The position numbers were made by a program, and so were the translations under genes. A stretch of 15,468 nucleotides of DNA from Deltaproteobacteria bacterium RBG_13_52_11 (GTDB lineage Bacteria > Desulfobacterota > B13-G15 > RBG-16-54-18): the NCBI GenBank assembly GCA_001797745.1, contig MGQF01000012.1:19665-35132 (forward strand). The letters run 5' to 3'. The notes below the pieces were generated by a model, which did not search any database, had not been told where the DNA came from, and saw nothing but the letters and a program-made list of their open reading frames with translations. Every line of letters begins with the position of its first letter. Positions within the stretch are counted from its first letter, which is position 1. Of the stretch, positions 1 through 7,925 are shown piece after piece.

Positions 1-1
1 T

Positions 2-820
2 GTCCCCAACGCCATCTGCAGCCATGCCTCCATCGAGTTTGGGATCAAGGGGATCAATACCACCTTCTCGCACAAAGAGGCCTCGGCGGAGAGCGCGATC
101 ATCCACGCCTTCGAGGCCCTGCGCCGCGGGAAGGCCGACGTGGTCTTTGTCGGCGGGGGTGATGAGATCAGCGAACCCCTCTACAATGTGTACGCCACGT
201 TGGGTACCCTCTCCTTCCAGCGGTCTCCCTATCCAGAGGGGATGAGACCCTTCGATCGCACGAGAAACGGGATCGTCCTGGGTGAGGGAAGTGGCGTCCT
301 GGTCATGGAGACCCTCGACCATGCGCGCAGGCGTGGAGCCTCGTCCTATGCAGAGGTGGTTGGGTATGGGATGGCGGGGTGTAACGATGGGGTATGGAGC
401 TATGACTCAGACGGCTCTTCCATGACCAGGGCCATTTCGCAGGCCGTGGGGAATCTCTCCCGGGTGGATTATATCTGCGCTGCAGCCAACTCCACCCAGC
501 CCTTGGATCGGGCCGAGACCAGGGCCATTAGAGGGGCCTTTGGGAAAAAGGCCGAGGAGATTTCCATTAGTTCTGTCAAATCGATGATCGGGGAATGTGA
601 CGCATCAGGGGGCATGAGGGCGTGCGCCGCGGTCCTGAGCATCACAGAGGGGATCGTCCCCCCAACCATCAACTACCGCGAACCCGATCCGACATGCGAC
701 TTGGACTATACGGTCCAGGGTGCCAAGAAAAAAGAAATAGAATCCGCCCTTCTCAACGGGTTTGCCAACGGCGGGACTAATATCTGCATTCTCTTTAAAC
801 GCTTCTCCGAGCATTCATAG
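2..820 (+). CDS. Ketosynthase-like protein without catalytic residues (chain-length-factor type), 3' part
   Basis: The reading frame is open from base 2 to the TAG at 818-820, so the N-terminal part lies outside the window. The 272 visible residues align with the C-terminal two thirds of FabF-type 3-oxoacyl-ACP synthases: GIKG, a VGGGDE strand, RPFDRTRNGIVLGEGSG, SSVKSM and the terminal GGTN loop. Read against FabF, the nucleophilic Cys position is Glu (codon 77-79), the first catalytic His is Ala (codon 482-484) and the second His is Glu (codon 593-595); only the active-site Lys in SSVKSM is kept. Condensation by this subunit is therefore unlikely. Known families with such replacements are the chain-length factors (KS-beta) of type II polyketide and aryl-polyene systems, which pair with an active ketosynthase. 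By inference it is such a partner, and the active subunit would lie upstream. The family is clear; the exact pathway cannot be told from here. Confidence 0.85.
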   Translation, partial: VPNAICSHASIEFGIKGINTTFSHKEASAESAIIHAFEALRRGKADVVFVGGGDEISEPLYNVYATLGTLSFQRSPYPEGMRPFDRTRNGIVLGEGSGVLVMETLDHARRRGASSYAEVVGYGMAGCNDGVWSYDSDGSSMTRAISQAVGNLSRVDYICAAANSTQPLDRAETRAIRGAFGKKAEEISISSVKSMIGECDASGGMRACAAVLSITEGIVPPTINYREPDPTCDLDYTVQGAKKKEIESALLNGFANGGTNICILFKRFSEHS

Positions 821-946
821 CTCGCATCCTCATCCCTGCCGTTCCACGGCCTTCCCTTATCTGCTCGCCGTACTTTCCATAGGGCAGTTAACCAGACGAG
901 CCACAGGATCGTATGCTGGCAGAGTCACTGAAATAAAACAGCTACA

Positions 947-2053
947 TTAAATACTCACAAGCTCATATCCCCGCTTCCCCAGCCCCATCTCCTCGCCATA
1001 GGCCAACTGGATCCCCCAGTCCACCTCCCGGTGCACCGCACGGAACTTATCCGTACCCGGGGGGAGGTCTTTCGTATACGGGGAGACGGCACTGCCGGGT
1101 TGAGCATTCACCAGATCGATTGAGGCCTGATCGATGGCCACCGGGTCATCCGAGGCGAGGATACCCACATCCCCCACAATGGGGGCGTCGCTGTACCCAT
1201 AGCAGTCGCAGTATGGGCTCACCTGAGTGACGAAGCTCACATAGGCCGCCCGCTCCCCCTTGTTCTTTAAGGCACCGAGGGCGTACTCCACCATCTTGCG
1301 CTGGAATGCCGGAGAGGCCTCGTTCCACTGTATCTGGATGACCCCCTGCGGGCAGATCGCGATGCACTCACCGCACTCCACGCACTTATCGGGGTTGATA
1401 AAGGCCGCTTCATCCCGCATCTCGATGGCCCCATAGGAGCACCACTCGACACAGGTTTTGCACCCCACACAATCCTTTCTCTTTACCTTGGGCCCCAAGG
1501 TGGAGTGCTGGCTCAACTTCCCCTCCCGGCTGGCGCACCCCATGCCGATGTTTTTGATGGCCCCGCCGAAACCGGAGATCTCATGCCCCTTAAAGTGGGT
1601 CACCACGATAAGGGAGTCGGCGTAGTAGATTGCATGAGCGATGCTCACTTCGTGGTAGATCTTGCCCTCGATCGGCACCCGGACTAAGGCGTTCCCCATG
1701 AGGCCGTCGGCTATAATGATCGGGGCTCCCACCACCGAGAAGGCAAAACCATTTTCTTCCGCCGTGATAAGGTGAGAGACGGCATTGGATCTGGTCCCTC
1801 CATAGAGCGTGTTGGTGTCAGTCAGGAAGGGCCTTCCCCCCAGCCCCCTCACTCGGTCAACGATGCGGCGCAGGAAGACGGGCCTGACGTAGGCGGTGTT
1901 CCCCTGCTCGCCGAAGTGGAGCTTGATTGCCACTGCCCCCTTGTCCTTGACACGCTTGGGGAGCTCCACCTTGCCTAACAACTCCCCCACCTTGTCCAAG
2001 AGATTCCTCCTGACCTTGGTCCGCAGGTCAGCGAAGTAAACCGTGCTTGCCAC
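947..2053 (-). CDS. DUF362 domain protein with two 4Fe-4S ferredoxin motifs
   Basis: This 368-residue protein starts with GTG behind TTTAGGAGG. Residues 40-170 and about 265-320 are DUF362-like, including the family's THFKGHEISGFGGAIKN stretch near residues 152-168. A bacterial-type ferredoxin insert follows, with CxxCxxCxxxC at Cys195/198/201/205 and CxxCxxCxxxCP at Cys224/227/230/234, enough for two 4Fe-4S clusters. No signal peptide or membrane segment is seen, so it should be cytoplasmic. DUF362-ferredoxin proteins are common in anaerobes and are presumed redox proteins, but their reaction is not established. It lies 89 bases downstream of hemC on the same strand and may be cotranscribed with it. 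The family call is firm and the role unknown. Its 3' end converges on the ketosynthase-like gene across 126 bases in which I see no convincing terminator. Confidence 0.9.
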   Translation of the reverse strand: MASTVYFADLRTKVRRNLLDKVGELLGKVELPKRVKDKGAVAIKLHFGEQGNTAYVRPVFLRRIVDRVRGLGGRPFLTDTNTLYGGTRSNAVSHLITAEENGFAFSVVGAPIIIADGLMGNALVRVPIEGKIYHEVSIAHAIYYADSLIVVTHFKGHEISGFGGAIKNIGMGCASREGKLSQHSTLGPKVKRKDCVGCKTCVEWCSYGAIEMRDEAAFINPDKCVECGECIAICPQGVIQIQWNEASPAFQRKMVEYALGALKNKGERAAYVSFVTQVSPYCDCYGYSDAPIVGDVGILASDDPVAIDQASIDLVNAQPGSAVSPYTKDLPPGTDKFRAVHREVDWGIQLAYGEEMGLGKRGYELVSI

Positions 2054-2142
2054 CTCCTGATCCTCCTAAAACTCCATGCGGTTTTGCCTCGTGCTCGGCA
2101 ATGGCTCTTTCTTCCAAAACCCTCCCGTGCCGTTAAGTATCT

Positions 2143-3063
2143 TCACACTAAACCAGGATAGATCTCCCGCAGGACCTCCTCGGCACCCTGGGCCAAGAGG
2201 TCCTCGGCCAACCGTACCCCCACCGCCTCGGGATCATCCCCCTGGGCCTCGGCGCGAAAGAGGTGGGAGCCGTCGAGACGGGCCACCATCCCCTGCAGAA
2301 GGAGCCTTCCTCCCTCCATCTCGCCATAGGCGGCGATGGGGACCTGACACCCACCCCCCAGCCTGCGCAGAAATGCCCGCTCCCCCTCCACGACCATGGC
2401 ACTCTCTGGGTGGCGCAGAAAGGCGATCAGCTCGTTGATCGCTCCCTCCTGCCGACACTCGATCCCCAGGGCCCCTTGGCCGACAGCCGGGAGCATCATG
2501 TCGAGGGGGAGATATTCGGTAACCCTCTCCTCCAGACCCATCCTGCGGACCCCGGCGGCAGCCAGGATCACCGCATCGAGGCCTTCGGTCTCCAACCGCC
2601 TGATCCTGGTGTCCAGGTTCCCCCGCAGAGGGACGATCTCCCAGCGGGGGTTTATCCCCAGCAACTGCGCCCGTCTCCTGAGCGAGGAGGTCCCGATCCT
2701 GGCTCCCGGGGGGAGTTCTTCCAGCCCCCGCCCCCCTCTGGAGACCAGCACGTCCCGGGGGTCCTCCCGCTCGGTGATGGCCCCCAGGTGCAGGCCCGAG
2801 GGGAGCTCGGTGGGGACGTCCTTCATACTGTGCACCGCCATGTCTATCTCCCCCCGCAGGAGGGCCTCCTCGATCTCCTTGACAAAGAGCCCCTTCCCTC
2901 CAACGAGGGCCAGGGGCACTTCGGTGATCTTGTCCCCGGTGGTCTTGATCCTGACCACATCTATAACAAGCTCTGGATATCTCTCCGCGATCCTCTTGCG
3001 CACCCATGCGCACTGTTGCAGGGCGAGCTTGCTCCCCCGCGTGCCGATGCGTATCCGCTTCAC
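2143..3063 (-). CDS. hemC: Hydroxymethylbilane synthase (porphobilinogen deaminase)
   Basis: HemC polymerises four porphobilinogen molecules into hydroxymethylbilane in the cytoplasm, an early step of haem, sirohaem and cobamide synthesis. The 306 residues match the usual length. Visible family motifs are IGTRGSKLAL (6-15), KGLFVKEIEEALL (57-69), HSMKDVPTE with the catalytic Asp at 82, IGTSSLRRRAQL (123-134), PLRGNLDTR (145-153), LPAVGQGALGIE (191-202) and GGGCQVPIAA, in which Cys239 is the dipyrromethane cofactor attachment site. The start is GTG, and its first bases overlap the TGA of the upstream small ORF (GTGA), so translation is probably coupled. The upstream neighbour is not hemA, the usual partner, but a 100-residue ORF that looks like a gene remnant. 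Haem and B12 synthesis would fit the nearby B12-binding radical SAM genes, though that link is only contextual. Confidence 0.98.
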   Translation of the reverse strand: MKRIRIGTRGSKLALQQCAWVRKRIAERYPELVIDVVRIKTTGDKITEVPLALVGGKGLFVKEIEEALLRGEIDMAVHSMKDVPTELPSGLHLGAITEREDPRDVLVSRGGRGLEELPPGARIGTSSLRRRAQLLGINPRWEIVPLRGNLDTRIRRLETEGLDAVILAAAGVRRMGLEERVTEYLPLDMMLPAVGQGALGIECRQEGAINELIAFLRHPESAMVVEGERAFLRRLGGGCQVPIAAYGEMEGGRLLLQGMVARLDGSHLFRAEAQGDDPEAVGVRLAEDLLAQGAEEVLREIYPGLV

Positions 3064-3362
3064 AGCCCAGGCGCCTGGGGTTTCCCCCTCTCTTTGAGGT
3101 AGTCCTCAAAGGTCTGGTATGTCTCCTGCACCCACATGGGGAAGCCGAAGACCTCGTGCTTGAAGGCGGTGACCCCTATTTTGAGGAAGTGCCAATGTTG
3201 ATGTTTGATAATAGGTTTGTTGGACTGGATGGTGCGTTCGAGAAACTCCAGATCGAAGCCCCGCTCCAGATAAGCCGCCAGCTGCAGGCACGCCGGGCTA
3301 GGGACCCATGCCCTGAGGAACTCCCGGATCTTGTGCGGCGGATCGACCACAAGGAATTTCAT
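3060..3362 (-). pseudogene. 100-residue ORF, probable internally deleted B12-binding radical SAM gene
   Basis: The ORF starts at ATG (3362) behind GGAG with six bases of spacing and ends in a TGA that overlaps the hemC start. Residues 1-44 (MKFLVVDPPH... then LQLAAYLERGFDLEFLERTI) read like the first beta-alpha-beta unit of the cobalamin-binding domain at the N terminus of B12-type radical SAM proteins. Residues 47-93 (NKPIIKHQHWHFLKIG, HEVFGFPMWV, ETYQTFEDYLKE) read more like the C-terminal tail of such proteins. There is no CxxxCxxC motif between them. My reading is that an in-frame deletion around nucleotides 3220-3235 joined the two ends and left a short frame that survives because it is coupled to hemC. 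It could instead be a genuine small protein of unknown function. The domain assignment is inferred from pattern only. Confidence 0.5.
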
Positions 3363-3614
3363 CTACGTCTCCGTTTCACAGTAGTATGAACTCAATCTTT
3401 CTAAAAATCCACAAGATTCCCTTTTTGTCAAAGGGAAAGATAAGCAAAGGAAACCCTTGACCAAATGGAAATGTAAACCCGGGGAAAGCTTAACTCTCCT
3501 CCGTCCTGCCGTTGATCTTTTGTCTTCAGGAGGATCTTACATATGGAACAGAAGGAGGGTAGTCCTCTATAAGAAGGCAAGGAAGAAGGTACTTCGTGCC
3601 AACCCCTCTACCGC

Positions 3615-4187
3615 CTACTCCCTTGCTATTCTCGCCAACAACTCATCGGGACCAAAAGGGAGGTGGGCAAAAAGGATTTGCTCCAGTTTTTTTATCCTAG
3701 AGAAGGTTGAAACGATCCACTCACGCGCGCTTCCATCCACCCCATACCGTTGCATGATGCCCGCGGACCTCTCCTTGAGGCTCACGATGGCCGTCTCGGC
3801 CACCCGTTTGTCCGCATAGTTGACCACCGCAACCTCAGAGATTCTCATCTCCTCGTCGGGGAGACGGACATGATAGCGGATGATATCGGCCACCCTGTAA
3901 AGCCCTCTCTCCTTGAGCCACGCTCCTCCCAGACTGGTGTGATCTTCACCCGTCTCGAGGCTAGCTACCTTGGCGATATCGTGCAGCAGGGCCCCGACCT
4001 CGACCAGGGAACGCTCCAATGGATAACCGGCCTTGCTCAGCTCCCCAGCCAAAAAGCAGGCCACCTCAGCCACCTGTTTGCTGTGTTCGATGATATGGGG
4101 AGGGACTTCGAACTCTTGCAAGAGCTCCGCAGTCTGCTGTGGGGTAATCTCCGTTCCTGTATTCGGTAGTTTACGAAAAAATTCCAT
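3615..4187 (-). CDS. HD-domain (HDIG-type) metal-dependent hydrolase
   Basis: The protein belongs to the HD superfamily of metal-dependent phosphohydrolases, in the short HDIG group; the substrate cannot be told. The ORF can begin at GTG 4196 or three codons later at ATG 4187. I prefer the ATG: AGGAG (4200-4196) sits eight bases before it, and the likely transcription start near 4202 leaves no room for a ribosome site before the GTG. Counting from the GTG, the metal ligands are His38 (EHSKQVAEVA), the His72-Asp73 pair (ALLHDIAKV), His86, His109 (IIRYHVRLPDE) and Asp129 (VNYADKRV), so the site looks complete. There is no signal peptide. It lies about 250 bases upstream of the hemC-linked small ORF and divergent from the radical SAM gene. 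The protein is 190 residues long and ends in TAG. Confidence 0.88.
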   Translation of the reverse strand: MEFFRKLPNTGTEITPQQTAELLQEFEVPPHIIEHSKQVAEVACFLAGELSKAGYPLERSLVEVGALLHDIAKVASLETGEDHTSLGGAWLKERGLYRVADIIRYHVRLPDEEMRISEVAVVNYADKRVAETAIVSLKERSAGIMQRYGVDGSAREWIVSTFSRIKKLEQILFAHLPFGPDELLARIARE

Positions 4188-4208
4188 TCCCGACACTCCT
4201 CACCCATA

Positions 4209-4237
4209 TAAATAGATTCCCCTCATCATGTTGTCAA
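4209..4237 (-). promoter_or_regulatory. Sigma70-like promoter for the HD-domain gene
   Basis: On the minus strand a perfect TTGACA (4237-4232) is followed after 17 bases by TATTTA (4214-4209). Transcription would start near 4202, just upstream of AGGAG at 4200-4196, which supports ATG 4187 as the start codon. The -35 box is strong and the -10 box weak. Confidence 0.5.
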
Positions 4238-4333
4238 GCTATTTACATGAATTGAAAAGGATCCAACGCTTTCTCTTTCTCCTCGCCTTTTAACACCTCT
4301 TCTGGTAGTATCCTAAAAAATTAAGGAGTAACG

Positions 4334-5686
4334 GTGACAACGAGGATAAAGCTTGAACTCATCACCCCTGCGGTGGAGGATAACGCCCCCATCCCCAACC
4401 TCTCCCTCGCCACGGTGGCCGCCCTCACCCCTCCTGATGTCCAGATTTCCTTCAGCGACGACCTCATAAACCCCATAGACCTTGATGGCGCGCTCAAGGC
4501 AGTGGATCTGGTGGGGATCACCTCCTCCACCAAGACCGCCCCCAGGGCCTACCAGATCGCCCGGGCCTATCGCGAGCGCGGGGTTCCTGTGGTCCTCGGG
4601 GGGGTCCACCCCACGGCCATGCCCGCGGAGGCCCTGGAACACTGTGACGCTGTGGTAGTGGGGGAGGCAGAGGAGAGCTGGCCCCGCCTCATAAGGGATT
4701 TCCAAAGAGGCAGCCTAGAGCGGATATACCGGCAGGAAGGGTTCACCCCGCCGGAAGAGATCCCTCCAGCCCGCCGCGACATCTACCATTCCCAAGACTA
4801 CTTCCCTATCGATTCCTTGCAGGCCACCCGTGGTTGCCCTTACCTGTGTGAATTCTGCTCGGCGAGGAGATTCTTCGGCGGGACCTATCGCTACCGCCCC
4901 CTCGATGCAGTCATCGCGGAGGTCCGCTCCCTGCGGCACAAGGTGATCATGTTCGCTGATGACAACATCGTGGGCCATCCCCGCTACTCACAGCAGTTGA
5001 TCGAGGCCCTCATCCCGCTGCGCAAGTGGTGGATCGCCCAGGCCTCCCTGGCCGGCTTGGATGATGAGGAGAAGATCAAGCTCATGGCGAAAAGCGGCTG
5101 CAAGGGGGTGCTCATCGGCTTTGAGTCGATCTCTGAAGAGAATATCAAAGCTGCACGCAAGTATCAGAATCGACCGGCTGACTATTTGAAGATCGTCCAT
5201 AACCTGCACCGCCACGGCATCGCCGTCTGGGCCTCCTTTATGTTTGGCCTTGACCACGATGACAAGGGGATATTTGAACGGACGGTGCGCTTTGCCATTG
5301 AGGCCAAGTTTTTCTCCGTAGTCTTCGCCATCCTGACCCCCTACCCAGGCACGGCCCTCTACGAGCGACTCAAGGAGGAGGGCAGGCTGACTGACGAGCG
5401 GTGGTGGCTTTTAGAAAATCAGGGGGCCAGCGCCCCCCACTTCCACCCCCTGGGCATGACCAGGGAAGAGCTCCGGCAGGGTTGGGAATGGGCCTGGCGG
5501 GAATATTATTCGTACGCTGCCATCCTCAAGAGGTTTCAGTGGGAGTACCCTCCTACCCTCGTCAATAAGGGCATCTACTTCCCCTTCAACCTCATTCTGC
5601 GTCGTTTTGTCCGAAAAAAGATCCTGGGCGGAGAGCGCCTCAGGTGGACCAAGCTCCCCTGGCGGAGTGGAAGGACTAAAAAATAA
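4334..5686 (+). CDS. B12-binding domain radical SAM protein (DUF4070-like C terminus)
   Basis: The 450-residue protein starts with GTG behind AAGGAG. Residues 1-125 form a cobalamin-binding Rossmann-like domain (VVLGGVHPT at 87-94, VVGEAEESW at 108-116) without the DxHxxG cobalt-ligating motif, as in many B12-radical SAM enzymes. The radical SAM core follows, with CxxxCxxC at Cys168/172/175 in ATRGCPYLCEFC for the SAM-bound 4Fe-4S cluster. FADDN and LIGFESISEENIKAA belong to the later strands of the barrel. The tail (about 370-440; HPLGMTREELRQGW, REYYSY) resembles the DUF4070 region seen in this subgroup, which includes hopanoid methylases. The likely chemistry is radical methylation or rearrangement of a lipid or other unactivated carbon; the substrate cannot be assigned. 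It stands alone, divergent from the HD gene, with about 200 bases to the next gene. Confidence 0.9.
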   Translation: MTTRIKLELITPAVEDNAPIPNLSLATVAALTPPDVQISFSDDLINPIDLDGALKAVDLVGITSSTKTAPRAYQIARAYRERGVPVVLGGVHPTAMPAEALEHCDAVVVGEAEESWPRLIRDFQRGSLERIYRQEGFTPPEEIPPARRDIYHSQDYFPIDSLQATRGCPYLCEFCSARRFFGGTYRYRPLDAVIAEVRSLRHKVIMFADDNIVGHPRYSQQLIEALIPLRKWWIAQASLAGLDDEEKIKLMAKSGCKGVLIGFESISEENIKAARKYQNRPADYLKIVHNLHRHGIAVWASFMFGLDHDDKGIFERTVRFAIEAKFFSVVFAILTPYPGTALYERLKEEGRLTDERWWLLENQGASAPHFHPLGMTREELRQGWEWAWREYYSYAAILKRFQWEYPPTLVNKGIYFPFNLILRRFVRKKILGGERLRWTKLPWRSGRTKK

Positions 5687-5894
5687 GTTGGAATGGAATT
5701 GCAGGGCGATCAAAGAATTCCGATTACTCAAGGGCAAATCGTAGATGGAAATCCACTCGTAATCCCCTTGCCAAACCAGCTCACCTCACAGGGCTTCTCT
5801 GTTGTTCGAAAATGGTTAACATGATAATCTAAAAATCTAATAAGTATTGGTCGCCTAACATGATGTAAACTCGTGCAACACAAGGAGAAAACCA

Positions 5895-6323
5895 ATGATA
5901 AAGAAAAAATCATATTATGTGAAAGTTGTTTTGCTAAGTTTTGTCACCCTCGCCACATTCTGTTTGGTCGGTTGCTTTGAGGGGGATGTCGGTTCGGAAG
6001 GGGAGGTGCTCAAACAATATCTGACACCTGAAAAATTAAAGTCATTAGTGGAGAATCCTGATAATACCATTTGGATCATAGATGTCCGTCCTGCCTCCGC
6101 GTATCAGAAGGGCCACATCCCCACGGCCAAGTCATTCCCCTCTTCCGCAATACTCTCTCGCCTGGGTGAGCTGCCGAAGGACAAATACCTCATTTTGTAT
6201 TGCGAGACCGGTGGTCGCGCCCATGGAGTTATGAAGGAGTTGGAAAAGCAAGGATACACCCGGCTCATGGTCTGGGGGGGCGTTTCACGATGGCCTTATG
6301 AACTGGCGAAAGAGCCACAATAA
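5895..6323 (+). CDS. Rhodanese-domain lipoprotein
   Basis: The ORF starts at ATG behind AAGGAG with an eight-base spacer. Residues 1-26 are a lysine-led lipoprotein signal peptide ending in the lipobox LVGC, so Cys27 should be lipidated and the protein anchored on the outer face of a membrane. Residues 42-137 are a single rhodanese domain: IIDVRPASAYQKGHIPTA (61-78), the active-site loop LYCETGGRA with Cys103, and VWGGVSRWPYELAK at the end. Rhodaneses carry a persulfide on this Cys and move sulfane sulfur, so a periplasmic sulfur-relay or redox role is plausible, but the substrate is unknown. At 142 residues it is a normal single-domain length. The next gene lies 133 bases downstream, so cotranscription is possible but not shown. 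The 208 bases upstream hold no other gene I can support. Confidence 0.93.
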   Translation: MIKKKSYYVKVVLLSFVTLATFCLVGCFEGDVGSEGEVLKQYLTPEKLKSLVENPDNTIWIIDVRPASAYQKGHIPTAKSFPSSAILSRLGELPKDKYLILYCETGGRAHGVMKELEKQGYTRLMVWGGVSRWPYELAKEPQ

Positions 6324-6456
6324 TCTATTGATCAGCATTGTCGATGCGGCGATGGGATTAACCCTCCCATGCTCTCTGACACAGGGCGTATGCTGCTTGA
6401 CTTCCCAGAGGGGGGTGTGTTAGCAATGAGAGAAATGGAGTTAGGAGGTTAAAAGA

Positions 6457-7368
6457 TTGAAAAAGACATGTTGGGTGATCTTTCTCCTTCCCATCCTGAT
6501 GCTTGGTTGCACAGGAGGAGGTGACGGCGACCTGAAAGGATTCCTCCCCTCTTCTGTCAAGGCCCAGGGGATCAAAATTGCCAAAGATGGCCAGGCCCGC
6601 CTCTACGACGGGCAAAAGCTCTTCGACTACATGGACGGTGGCGCGGAGCTCTATTACGAATATGGTTTTGAGCAGGCATGTGTACAGCGGTATAAAGCCC
6701 CCCAGGGAGGGATCACCGCCGAGATCTATCAGATGGATACCTCAGGGCAAGCGTACGGTATTTACACCTTCGACAGCCAGGGGGAGCACCCTTCTATAGG
6801 ACAGGACGCCACCTACGCGCAGGGGCTTCTTGCCTTCTGGAAGGGGAGATACTTCGTGCGGGCATTCTCCGATAAGGAGGGGCTCAAGGATGCCCTCCTG
6901 GCCCTCGGCCGGACCATCGCCGAGAAGATCCCCCGGGAAGGGGAACGACCTGATATCTTAGGCCTGCTCCCCCCCCAGTGGGTGGCAAAGGATTCGCTGA
7001 TCTACTTCCGCGGGCAGACCGCCCTGAACAACAGTTATTTTCTCTCCAATCAAAATGTCCTCTCCCTGGGGAAAGACGTCGAAGGGATTATCTTTCACTA
7101 TACACCAGACGTCAAACCCCTCAGGGTCATCATGGTGCGCTATCCGGGGCAGCCACAGGCTGCGGAGGCCTTCGAGACCCTCCGTACATCTGGGGTCATT
7201 AAGGGAAACTTAGTTAAGGAAGGTTTCTTGCTCGGCAAGGTCAGAAGGGGGTACGCCGGGGCCCTGGTGGCGGGGGATCTCGTATTCCTGGTGCTCGAAG
7301 GTGAAACAAGCGATCCCGTCAAGCGGGCGTTGAGATCCATACAGCAACAACGAGGAGAACAAGGATGA
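6457..7368 (+). CDS. DUF6599-type lipoprotein
   Basis: The start is TTG (6457) preceded by AGGAGG at 6443-6448, a strong signal that decides it. Residues 1-17 form a short signal peptide ending in LMLGC, with the lipidated Cys at 18, so this is an exported lipoprotein of 303 residues. The body shows the DUF6599-like stretch LYDGQKLFDYMDGGAELYY (49-67), followed by EIYQMDTSGQAYGIYTFDS and a C-terminal repeat of similar beta-rich sequence. No catalytic motif is recognisable and the function is not known. It opens a tightly packed set: its TGA overlaps the ATG of the membrane protein (ATGA), which in turn overlaps the Tat-exported DUF362 gene. The three products probably act together at the cell envelope. 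The family call rests on remembered sequence pattern. Confidence 0.82.
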   Translation: MKKTCWVIFLLPILMLGCTGGGDGDLKGFLPSSVKAQGIKIAKDGQARLYDGQKLFDYMDGGAELYYEYGFEQACVQRYKAPQGGITAEIYQMDTSGQAYGIYTFDSQGEHPSIGQDATYAQGLLAFWKGRYFVRAFSDKEGLKDALLALGRTIAEKIPREGERPDILGLLPPQWVAKDSLIYFRGQTALNNSYFLSNQNVLSLGKDVEGIIFHYTPDVKPLRVIMVRYPGQPQAAEAFETLRTSGVIKGNLVKEGFLLGKVRRGYAGALVAGDLVFLVLEGETSDPVKRALRSIQQQRGEQG

Positions 7369-7925
7369 AACGGGTACTCATGGGTATCGCGCTGGGCATA
7401 GCAGCCGGCGTGTTCGGCATCATAGGGTATGAACTCCTTGATCAAAGAATCGTTGGGTGGTTTACCACCGCTCTCCTTCTCGGCATCGCCTCGCAACTTA
7501 CCCCCCCTGCTACGGGCAGATGGCTTTGGTGGGGTGGCTTGGGGGGAGGAATCGTCCTGCTCTGCTGGGCCTTAAACACCGTCATACCAGTCCCCATCTT
7601 GGTTGCCTGGCCCCTGATCGGGACGGTCTTCGGCTGCCTTGCGGCCCGCAGCGGCATTTGGTGGCGGCTCGAGGGGTGCGCTATCGGCTTCCTGGCTGGC
7701 GTCTTGGGTATCGGGCTCCTCCCTCTGCTCACCATGATTGTCCTGCCACTGCTCGGGCTTTCCACCACCTTTGACTACGATATTGACGTGCTTGGCCTGG
7801 TGGTGGCCGGCGCCTCTATCGGGTGGACAACGGCTTGGCTCAAGGGAGTGAGGGGTAAGAAGTCGGGTAAGAAGGCCAAAAAAAGCAAAAAAAGAGGAGT
7901 CACCGCGCGTGGGAAAAAAAGATAA
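7365..7925 (+). CDS. Multi-pass membrane protein with lysine-rich C-terminal tail
   Basis: The ORF of 186 residues starts at ATG, overlapping the preceding stop codon by ATGA, with GAGGAG seven bases upstream. Hydrophobic stretches lie at about residues 5-25, 30-46, 54-94 (probably two helices), 104-132 and 142-159, giving five or six membrane passes rich in Gly and Leu. The last 27 residues are almost all Lys, Arg, Gly and Ser, a strongly basic tail expected on the cytoplasmic side by the positive-inside rule. I do not recognise a family. Its position between a lipoprotein and a Tat-exported DUF362 protein, with overlaps on both sides, suggests it is the membrane component of one envelope system. 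The basic tail overlaps the start of the next gene by 17 bases. Confidence 0.8.
   Translation: MKRVLMGIALGIAAGVFGIIGYELLDQRIVGWFTTALLLGIASQLTPPATGRWLWWGGLGGGIVLLCWALNTVIPVPILVAWPLIGTVFGCLAARSGIWWRLEGCAIGFLAGVLGIGLLPLLTMIVLPLLGLSTTFDYDIDVLGLVVAGASIGWTTAWLKGVRGKKSGKKAKKSKKRGVTARGKKR

Noticed and set aside
2234..3109. Long overlapping ORFs on both strands across hemC
   Set aside because: GC-rich shadow frames of hemC, dominated by Gly, Arg and Pro, with no recognisable motif.
3417..3437. Eight-base inverted repeat TTCCCTTT/AAAGGGAA with a five-base loop
   Set aside because: AT-rich stem with no T-run after it on either strand; it also contains a TTGACA on the minus strand, but no good -10 box at 16-18 bases.
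5801..5829. Possible promoter TTGTTC-17-TAATCT before the rhodanese gene
   Set aside because: Only three of six matches in each box, not better than chance in this AT-rich stretch.
6352..6370. Perfect six-base hairpin ATGGGA/TCCCAT after the rhodanese gene
   Set aside because: Too short, no T-run, so not a convincing terminator.
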